Position numbers and translations under genes: made by a program. Below the pieces are notes generated by a model that was not told the origin of the DNA, ran no database searches, and was given only the letters and a program-made list of their open reading frames with translations. DNA of 64,000 nucleotides from Devosia sp. MC521 (GTDB lineage: Bacteria > Pseudomonadota > Alphaproteobacteria > Rhizobiales > Devosiaceae), in assembly GCF_014127105.1 (NCBI RefSeq), contig NZ_CP059902.1, forward strand, positions 2,513,001 to 2,577,000. Direction: 5' to 3'. Shown here in pieces: positions 33,286 to 40,525 of this stretch; within the stretch, counting starts at the first letter, position 1; every line of letters starts with the position of its first letter.

Positions 33286-33519
33286 ATGCCAACACTCTAT
33301 TACGTTCAGGGCTTCCGCGCTAAAGGCCGCAAGCTGGAACCTGATGTGCCCCAGGCAAAGAAGACTGCCGAGGCGGCCATTGCCGCCGCCGAACGGATCG
33401 CTCTAACGCGCGCTGGGGTCTGGGCCTACTCCGCCGATGTCGACGTGGAAGCGGACACATACGACGAGCCTAAAGTACTGTTCAGCGCGGGCACCCTCCC
33501 CGAAGGCCTCTTGGGGTAA
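33286..33519 (+). CDS. Small conserved-looking hypothetical protein
   Basis: A 77-residue soluble protein starting MPTLYYVQGFRAKG with an Ala-rich helix and an acidic C-terminal half. GAGGACCAAT before the ATG supports translation. No family name is recognised. It lies alone downstream of the tRNA. Confidence 0.7.
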   Translation: MPTLYYVQGFRAKGRKLEPDVPQAKKTAEAAIAAAERIALTRAGVWAYSADVDVEADTYDEPKVLFSAGTLPEGLLG

Positions 33520-33654
33520 TCCCGACTGGCAAGCTGATAATCAAAAGCCATTAAAACGCTTTCGTGAGCTCTGGCGCTCGCGATAGGCCTACCTTCACAA
33601 ATCTGCGCACTGCGGCACTGTTGTTTTAGGTGCGCAAAAGCCTATCTATGCCAC

Positions 33655-34275
33655 ATGGCCAGCAAACGAAAATCTCCTGAACCAGCAGTCCATATCGCGG
33701 AGTGGTCACTGCCAACAGCGGCGACACTGGGTTCTGCCGTACGCACCAAAGGCATCATGCTGGAGATGCGCGCCAAACTGCCCACAATGCTCCGCAAATT
33801 TCTGGATGTACGACCCGGCACTCTCATTTTGGGAATGCCGGAAGGCCACGAACAAGAGTTCGCTCGCGCCTCAGAAACGATTGAGCGCAATCTCGTGGGC
33901 ATCGAGAAACTCGCTATAATTCCACGCGAAATTCAGGACATTCTCACGATCACCACCAGCGAACGCCATCGCTGGCTCAAAGATGGCCGGCTCCCAAGCG
34001 CAGGAACCCGTACCGTCAAGCTCCACGGCCGTGCCCGCAAAATCACCTTTCACGTGTTTGAGCCTAAGGTCGTCGAAGACATGCTCAACGACGATAAAAT
34101 GAGTGAATGGCGCGAACAGGATAAGCTCACCGCAGCCGAAAACCGTCGACAGGCCGCTTGGAAACGCCGCCTCGCGCGTGAAGAGAAAGCCAAACCTTCC
34201 GAGACCCTGAAGGACACGAAAGCAGCAAAACTAGCGGGTTGGGCCGAGTTCGAACGCGAAGGCCTCTTGCGGTAG
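33655..34275 (+). CDS. Hypothetical protein, highly charged
   Basis: A 206-residue soluble protein rich in Lys, Arg and Glu, especially the last 70 residues, which look like a long helix or coiled coil. The middle (ITTSERHRWLKDGRLPSAG) recalls a DNA- or RNA-binding helix-turn-helix followed by a beta region, as an inference only. No family is recognised. Its 3' end overlaps the opposite-strand PfkB kinase gene by 45 bases, giving antisense transcripts. Confidence 0.72.
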   Translation: MASKRKSPEPAVHIAEWSLPTAATLGSAVRTKGIMLEMRAKLPTMLRKFLDVRPGTLILGMPEGHEQEFARASETIERNLVGIEKLAIIPREIQDILTITTSERHRWLKDGRLPSAGTRTVKLHGRARKITFHVFEPKVVEDMLNDDKMSEWREQDKLTAAENRRQAAWKRRLAREEKAKPSETLKDTKAAKLAGWAEFEREGLLR

Positions 34276-35277
34276 AGTGTCCGGTGTTAGCGGCCCCGAC
34301 ACACTGACTTTAGCGCGCGCACACACAAAGCCGAACCGTGCGGCATCGATGGCAGCACTTCCCGTGAGCCAAGCCCACAAGAACGCCCCGCAGAAAGTGT
34401 CACCCGCCCCATTTGCATCAACGACGCTGACAACATCGTTCGTCTTCGGCAATTCGTACTGGGCTGAAACCTCGCCCCCCTGCCCTTGGTAGACACCTAC
34501 CCATTCGTGGTGCCGGGATACAATCATCCAGCCAGACTGCGCCAATCGCACACCGACGCCGCGAATATCCCCGGCGCTTGATTTCATGAGATGCTCAAGC
34601 TCTTCATGATTGAGGTGCAAAATGTCGGTCTGTTTGAGGATCTGCGCAAAGCCATCCCCGCCCGGGAACACCCAAGCAGCGCCCGGATCAAGCGAGAGCT
34701 TCAGCTCCGGATTGACCGCCTTGGCATCGGCCACAATGCCCGCCAGCAACGCAGGAACCTCGGCATCGAGAAACGAGGTGATATGCACCACGTCACACTC
34801 GGCGACGGCAGACACGATGCGCGCGCGCTCCGCAGTCAGATATTCGCGCACCTTCGCATTGGCGCCCAATGCCGTCAGCAACGTGCGTCCGCCCGGCTCA
34901 ACCATGGCGAGACATGTGGCCGGGGGCAGCTCGAGCATTGCGATCTGGCGCGGAGCAATCCCGAGTGCGGCCAAGGTTTCGACATGCGGCCAACCGCCAT
35001 CAATCGCGCCAGCGATCCCGATAAATTGCCCGTCGATTTTTCGGTTTGTTTCGTTCAGCAGACCGACGACGCCGGCAACATTAAATGCAGATCCGCCCAA
35101 AAAGGTTTTTGCGCCAAGCCGCGCCAACGCTTCAGCACCACTGTTGGCCGCCTCATCGCTGACCGCAGTCTCGACCAATGGCACGGCCTCAACGCCGATT
35201 TGTTTTATCAAATCCGCGCCGGAAAGTTTTGCCACCAAATCGCGATTCATCGCGCCGAGAAAACCAATCTTTGTCAT
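34231..35277 (-). CDS. PfkB-family carbohydrate kinase
   Basis: A 348-residue ribokinase-like sugar kinase. The N-terminal GGSAFNVAGVVGLL sugar-binding block and the C-terminal DANGAGDTFCGAFLWAW anion-hole motif with catalytic Asp are intact. LSLDPGAAWVF and LNHEELEHL mark the core. The sugar is unknown. ATG at 35277 (MTKIGFLG) is preferred to an open extension upstream. Its last 15 codons overlap the convergent hypothetical gene. Confidence 0.9.
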   Translation of the reverse strand: MTKIGFLGAMNRDLVAKLSGADLIKQIGVEAVPLVETAVSDEAANSGAEALARLGAKTFLGGSAFNVAGVVGLLNETNRKIDGQFIGIAGAIDGGWPHVETLAALGIAPRQIAMLELPPATCLAMVEPGGRTLLTALGANAKVREYLTAERARIVSAVAECDVVHITSFLDAEVPALLAGIVADAKAVNPELKLSLDPGAAWVFPGGDGFAQILKQTDILHLNHEELEHLMKSSAGDIRGVGVRLAQSGWMIVSRHHEWVGVYQGQGGEVSAQYELPKTNDVVSVVDANGAGDTFCGAFLWAWLTGSAAIDAARFGFVCARAKVSVSGPLTPDTLPQEAFAFELGPTR

Positions 35278-35611
35278 GTCGCTTTCGTTGCCATTCTCGG
35301 GCGCGACACGCAAGCGCTGTGCAATCACGTGAGGGAAGGATTGTCCCTGAGTCTGGAGTCAAATCGGCCAAAGTCGGGCAAGGAGCCGCGCTTCAGACCT
35401 CAATCCAAAAATATTCTTAGCGACCCATCGTCGCCCCCTGCACTTGAACAAAGATAGGTAAGTACTTCTGTCATTTCAATTCTTCGGCGTGAAGCCATCC
35501 TAACCCCTCGATAGTATTAAGAATTCTCCGTACCCGCCGGTACGTTGATCGTTGACAGCGTCTCATACTTTAGACATGTTCGCGCCATGTTGGCTCATAT
35601 GGCAGAGATCA

Positions 35612-35709
35612 TTGTGGAGCCTTTGCGGGGTATCCCCGTCGAAGGATTACAGCCCGCGGCCGCGCTGAATAGCACGGCGCGCGGGTCAGGTTAGTATTTC
35701 CCTCCACAA
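35612..35709. ncRNA. Candidate structured RNA or leader element
   Basis: An 8-bp closing helix TTGTGGAG / CTCCACAA encloses about 82 bases that fold into two further hairpins: CGGGG-TAT-CCCCG (35626-35638) and a GC-rich stem built on CCCGC / GCGGG (35653-35685) with an inner GCCG/CGGC helix. It does not match SRP RNA, tmRNA or a riboswitch I can recognise. Strand and transcription are unknown; it lies 260 bases upstream of gdh. Confidence 0.35.
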
Positions 35710-35894
35710 CACGGTCTCACAAAGCACGTCGAACACAGCCCCGGCACGGCGACCACCGAATTGTCCATCATGATCCTTCATCACCAAGCCATAGCTGAAT
35801 TTCTATGTCTTGATCCGTCGCAAACCCAGCGACGCCCTAAGCGCGAGACGCACGGTGCTCAGCCTGCCGCCTTCGCCGCCGAGGGTTTCGTTTC

Positions 35895-35918
35895 AAAGTC
35901 CATTGCGAGTTGGACTTT
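35895..35918 (+). promoter_or_regulatory. Hairpin in the gdh leader
   Basis: A perfect 8-bp stem AAAGTCCA / TGGACTTT with an 8-base loop, ending about 50 bases before the gdh start. It could be a leader control element or an operator; there is no T-run. Confidence 0.35.
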
Positions 35919-35970
35919 CGGGGTTGTGACACTCCATTTACCTGCAGTGTTCTAGGAGGAAGCTAAGAAC

Positions 35971-37227
35971 ATGACGGATACACTACTGTCCCGCGCCCTT
36001 GTTCGTCTCGATGAGGCTGCGTCGCATATCGATGTCGACGCCGACGTGCTTGAAAAGCTGAAATTCCCGCGTGAAACGCATAAGATGCGCCTCATGATCC
36101 GTATGGATGATGGTTCGCGTAAGTCTTTCCTGTCCTGGCGTTGCCGCTACGATGACACCCGTGGCCCAACCAAAGGCGGCATTCGTTTCCACCCGCACTC
36201 CACTGAAGACGAAACCGAAACCTTGGCGTTTTGGATGACCTTCAAGTGCGCGGTTATGAACCTGCCTTACGGCGGTGGTAAGGGTGCGGTTCAGGTGAAC
36301 CCACGCGACCTTTCCAAGTCTGAGCTAGAGCGCCTCTCCCGCGCTTACATGCAGGCTTTCTCCCGCGTCATCGGTCCAGATCGCGACATTCCGGCTCCAG
36401 ACGTTTACACCAACTCCATGATCATGGGTTGGATGGCTGACGAATATAACCAGATCGTCGACGCCGTTACTCCAGCCGTTATCACCGGTAAGCCAATCGC
36501 TCTCGGCGGTTCGCTGGGCCGTGACGACGCGACTGCACGAGGCGGCTTCTATCTCGTCCGTCGCCTCGCCAACGACCTAGGTCTCGCCGACAAGTTGCGC
36601 GTAGCGATCCAGGGCTTTGGTAACGCCGGCCAGCACATGGCTCGCCTTATGGCGTCCGATGGCCACATCATCGTTGCTGTCTCGGACACCGGTGGCACCG
36701 TTTACAACGCCAACGGCCTCGACATCGAAAAGCTGTTCGAAGCCAAGAAGAACGGCAAGTCGGTCGCTTCCTTGGTCGCCGACGGCCAGGCAACGGCAAT
36801 CGACGACGTCGTCGGTGTTGACTGTGACGTGCTTGTTCCATCGGCGATGGAAGACATGATCACCATCGACAATGCCGATCAGGTCAAGGCCAAGCTCGTT
36901 GTTGAACTCGCAAACGGCCCTGTCACCGCGCAGGCAGATGCGATCCTCAACAAGAAGGGCGTCATTGTCCTCCCAGATATTCTGGCGAACGCTGGCGGCG
37001 TGACTGTTTCCTACTTCGAGTGGGTTCAGAACCGTCAGGGCTTCTACTGGCCACTCGACGAAATCCATGAACGCCTGCGCGTCATCATGGAACGCGAAGG
37101 CGCTGCTATCTGGCAGGTGGCAAAGGACAAGAACATCAGCGTCCGTACGGCCGCCTATGTGACTGCACTGAGCCGCATCTCGACCGCCATTGAAGCGCAT
37201 GGCACTCAGCCGTTCTTTCAGAGCTGA
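35971..37227 (+). CDS. Glu/Leu/Phe/Val-family dehydrogenase (glutamate dehydrogenase)
   Basis: A 418-residue amino acid dehydrogenase, most likely glutamate dehydrogenase, which links ammonia, glutamate and 2-oxoglutarate. GPTKGGIRFHP and the catalytic lysine K104 in LPYGGGKGAV are present, with GFGNAGQ (215-221) as the NAD(P) fold and VVELANGPVT in the C-terminal domain. AGGAGG upstream is a strong ribosome site. A terminator follows. Ammonia made by the urease encoded at 6-16 kb could feed this enzyme, though the two are not linked. Confidence 0.94.
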   Translation: MTDTLLSRALVRLDEAASHIDVDADVLEKLKFPRETHKMRLMIRMDDGSRKSFLSWRCRYDDTRGPTKGGIRFHPHSTEDETETLAFWMTFKCAVMNLPYGGGKGAVQVNPRDLSKSELERLSRAYMQAFSRVIGPDRDIPAPDVYTNSMIMGWMADEYNQIVDAVTPAVITGKPIALGGSLGRDDATARGGFYLVRRLANDLGLADKLRVAIQGFGNAGQHMARLMASDGHIIVAVSDTGGTVYNANGLDIEKLFEAKKNGKSVASLVADGQATAIDDVVGVDCDVLVPSAMEDMITIDNADQVKAKLVVELANGPVTAQADAILNKKGVIVLPDILANAGGVTVSYFEWVQNRQGFYWPLDEIHERLRVIMEREGAAIWQVAKDKNISVRTAAYVTALSRISTAIEAHGTQPFFQS

Positions 37228-37252
37228 AAAGCCGTAGATCGCTGAACCTTAC

Positions 37253-37291
37253 CGCCCGGATGGTCCCAGACTGTCCGGGCGTTTTCGTTTT
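37253..37291 (+). terminator. Intrinsic terminator after glutamate dehydrogenase
   Basis: An 8-bp stem CGCCCGGA / TCCGGGCG with a 13-base loop is followed by TTTTCGTTTT, starting 25 bases after the gdh stop. Confidence 0.82.
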
Positions 37292-37510
37292 AGGCGGAAG
37301 CCAGAGCCTTAAACCGCTCTAGCTGATACAAATTCCGACAATTAAAACAAACTAATCCACCAATAGAATCTCAAGCACAGACAACGCATTACCCCGCCAT
37401 ATTTAATCTCGAGTTAGGAAGATAGAGACATACTACAAGCAACAGCAACTGGTTAATGCCATGCAAAAACAGTATTACGAACCTCCTGCCAAGCTTTAAT
37501 AGCAACACTA

Positions 37511-37963
37511 TTGTTCATCACCCCAAACTTTGCTGCCGAAAACACCCGCCCAATTCTCACGATATCAGGGCACAGCGGCGCAACGTCTGAGGCGGACGAG
37601 ATCACTTATGATCAGGCCAGCTTAGAAGCGATGATGACTGCATCGATCACCACAAGTACGCCGTGGTTCGATGGCACCTCCGTTTTTGAGGGCATACCCC
37701 TCGAAGAGCTAATCGGCGAGCTGAATGCGGGCGCCACCAAGATCACCGCCATCGCACTCAATGATTACATGACCGAGATTCCGTTCGACGACATCAAGGC
37801 CAACAAGCCGATCCTAGCCCTCAAGCGGGATGGTGAGTTTATGAGCGTTCGCGACAAAGGCCCGCTGTTCATAATCTACGCGTACGACTTCAAGCCAGAG
37901 CTACGCACGCACCACTATTATTCACGGTCAGCTTGGCAGGTTGCAAAACTTGTCATCGAATGA
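37511..37963 (+). CDS. Molybdopterin-fold (sulfite oxidase-like) small protein, apparent 5' frameshift
   Basis: The open frame from TTG 37511 gives 150 residues with a single oxidoreductase molybdopterin-binding fold as in small YedY/sulfite-oxidase-like proteins: LTISGHSG, FEGIPLEELI, IALNDYMTEIPF and FIIYAYDFKPE. No cofactor cysteine is seen, so it may be non-catalytic. The frame continues upstream without any start codon and encodes an export-signal-like stretch (LRTSCQALIATLLFITP). ATG at 37461 is one base out of phase; one extra A in the AAAAA tract at 37465-37469 would join it into a full signal peptide (MQKTVLRTS...). It overlaps the next GGDEF gene, and this pairing with GGDEF proteins is known in other bacteria as far as I recall. 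Confidence 0.7.
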   Translation: MFITPNFAAENTRPILTISGHSGATSEADEITYDQASLEAMMTASITTSTPWFDGTSVFEGIPLEELIGELNAGATKITAIALNDYMTEIPFDDIKANKPILALKRDGEFMSVRDKGPLFIIYAYDFKPELRTHHYYSRSAWQVAKLVIE

Positions 37964-39455
37964 GGCCAACCAGCTCGGCATTATTAGACTGCTCAATTGG
38001 CTTCTCGTTGGCACAGTAGTCCTGTTTGCCGCAGCGACCTACTACGTCAGCTCAATTGAGGCTGAACGTCAGCATGCACACGACACGTTCTCACCCTATG
38101 AAGTAGCCTTTGCAGTCGCCCAGACCGTGAACGAATTTCTGCGGTTCGAGCAAACCTTGGCGATGTACTCTCTGCCCGGAAGCCAGCTGTCGATAGACGA
38201 TGTGCGGCTCCGTCTCGATATCATTATTGGCCGCTTGCAGCAGTTCGAGCGCAGCACCGATCATGTCGGGGAAGAGCGCCTCGTCGTGAACTTCATGCAC
38301 ACAAATCCGGGCTATGGCGAGACCATGACGGAGGTCAAAAAAGCGCTCGACATCGCCGATATCGCCCTAAACTCTGGCGACACCCCAAACATGGCGCTGG
38401 TCCACACCAGCCTTCGCGCGCTCAATCGACTAGACAGCAAAATGGCGAGTTTTGCGGCGCAAGCGTCCAGCTATTCCGCTCAGCTCTATGCCGGTGACAA
38501 GCGTGAATTGCAGGATATCGCAAGCTTCTCAGAAATCCTCAAAGCCATTCTCATCGGGTGCGGCGCGCTCCTCGTCGGCGTCCTCACACTCAAGCTACGG
38601 CTACTTGATCGAACACAAGTCAAACTCCGCGACCTGACGGCCGAACTCACACGCACAATGCAGTCCGTGACCGTCCAGAACGAACGGTTTGACGCCGCAC
38701 TCAACAATATGAGCCACGCGCTCTGCATGTTTGATAAGCACCGAAAACTCGCCGTCTACAACAGCCGTTTCAGCGCTTTAACGTGCATTGACGAGAGCGA
38801 ATTAGAAGGGCTTTCCATCAACGCCCTGCGCAAGAAAGGCAACCGCACCTTTCAATATCTGTATGACGCTATTGCCCCCTCCGTCATCAAGCGCCGCCCC
38901 CAGCTCGTTATTACCGATCTGCCCAACAAACACAGCTATGCCGTCAACCAAACGCCGATGGCAAATGGGGGATGGCTCGCAACCTTTGAGGATATCTCTG
39001 GCGTCCGCGCAGCCGAGGCGCGGATCACCCATATGGCACTGCATGACTCATTGACCGGTCTGCCCAATCGCGCGCACTTCCGCCAGCGCCTCGAGCATGT
39101 GTTGGGCCAGAAGGATGAGAAGGACAGCCATATGGCCTTCTTCTTCCTCGACCTCGACAAATTCAAAGACATCAACGACACGCTCGGTCACCAAGTTGGT
39201 GATGACCTATTGCGCGCTGTCGCCGCCCGCATGCTCGCCGCCCTTCCAGACGGGTACTTCCCCGCGCGGTTTGGCGGCGACGAGTTCGCGGTGATGAGCA
39301 CATTAGGCAAGGCCAAAGACCACCAGGGCTTTAGTGTATGGCTGATTGACCAGCTCTCCCGCCCCTACCTTATCGGGACGAACTCTTTACGTGTTGGCGT
39401 CAGCATTGGCATAGCGACTTGGTCTAGCGATCTCCGATTTCGTCCGAGGAATTGA
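37941..39455 (+). pseudogene. GGDEF-EAL signalling protein, N-terminal part before frameshift
   Basis: This frame of 504 codons holds a membrane helix (about residues 19-38), a periplasmic helical sensor region, a second helix (about 200-220), a PAS-like domain (FDAALNNMSHALCMFDKHRKL) and most of a GGDEF domain with intact RFGGDEF near residue 445. It breaks inside the GGDEF domain after SIGIATWSSD. The next codons read off-frame to a TGA at 39453, while the expected continuation SSEELIRRADVALYQAK is in another frame. One missing T in the TTT at 39438-39440 would explain it. Start is TTG 37941 or 37950; the latter has AGG nine bases upstream. It overlaps the preceding gene. Confidence 0.8.
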
Positions 39456-40339
39456 TCCGACGCGCCGATGTGGCGCTATACCAAGCCAAAGCTGACGGAC
39501 GCGGTCAAATCAGCTTCTATCTTCCGCAGTTGGACGAAACTCGGGTCCGACACGCACGACTAGAGACCGACCTAGCGGTCGCCCTTGAACGCAATGAGAT
39601 GTCGCTGGTCTTCCAACCCATCGTCTGCACCATTTCGGGCAGACCTATCAGCTACGAAACCTTGGCGCGCTGGACGCATCCGGAGTTTGGCCCCATTCCC
39701 CCCGAGACCTTTATTGCGCTCGCCGAAGCGAACCAGACCATCTTCAGCATTGGCGACTGGGTGCTCAATCAAGCATGCGCCCAAGCGGCGACTTGGGAGG
39801 AAGACACCAGCGTGTCTGTTAATATATCCCCTGTCCAGTTCCGCGACCCTACGCTCGCTTCCAGAATATCGTCCACCCTCGAGCAAACTGGACTACCACC
39901 GTCGCGCCTTATTTTAGAAATCACCGAAACAGCATTTCTATCTGCGTCAGACACAACACTATCGACATTGAAACACTTCAAAGACTTGGGCGTTAAATTT
40001 TCAATTGACGATTTTGGCACGGGCTACTCATCACTTCAGAGCCTGCTGCGCTTTGAATTTGACAAGGTAAAGATCGACCAATCCTTCATCCGCGAACTTT
40101 CACACTCAACCCGTGCTCGCGCCGTTGTTGAGATGGTCACACAAATCACCAAGAAGATGAACATTACCAGCACGGCTGAAGGGGTCGAAACTGAAGAGCA
40201 ACTTGCCTGCCTAGCTGAGCTTCTTTGCCCAGAAGTCCAAGGGTTCCTGATAAGCTCACCGTGTCCATTAAATGAGCTTCCGGCGGAACTTCAGCCCAGA
40301 ATAGCCGGACCAACCGCCGACGCTTTACTGCGCGCATAA
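39452..40339 (+). pseudogene. GGDEF-EAL signalling protein, C-terminal EAL part after frameshift
   Basis: This frame of 295 codons begins with the last 20 residues of the GGDEF domain (RRADVALYQAK) and holds a full EAL cyclic-di-GMP phosphodiesterase domain: YETLARW in place of EAL, NISPVQFRD, LEITETAF, DDFGTGYSSL, KIDQSFIREL and EGVETEEQL. The catalytic set looks complete. The TTG at 39452 overlaps the TGA of the first part, so separate translation is possible, but it has no ribosome site. Together the two parts form a normal bifunctional protein of about 800 residues. Broken gene, sequencing error or programmed slip are all possible. Confidence 0.8.
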
Positions 40340-40525
40340 GACTCGCCCACTGTTCGCGGGCTGCCTGTCGAAAATTGTTCACAAAATTAATCAAATTGAC
40401 CAGCTACGCTATTGCAATAGCGCCCCAAATTGCTGCCAAATAGGGCTGCACAGCGCTGCCAAGGGTAAAAGATTCTACTCATAGGTTAGCGGCCCCCTTA
40501 CACTGGAGACCAACCGCGTGAACCG

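Larger units (their letters stand above)
35278..35970. other. Gene-poor region upstream of glutamate dehydrogenase
   Basis: No credible protein gene in nearly 700 bp; a 64-codon frame at 35761-35955 has no ribosome site. The region holds a foldable element at 35612-35709, a perfect hairpin at 35895-35918 and, at its end, the strong gdh ribosome site AGGAGG. It may be a long leader or carry a small RNA gene. Confidence 0.6.

Noticed and set aside
35612-35709. SRP RNA or 6S RNA identity for the foldable element
   Set aside because: The SRP core GGAAGGAAGCAGCC type motif is absent, and the size and bubble layout do not fit 6S RNA.
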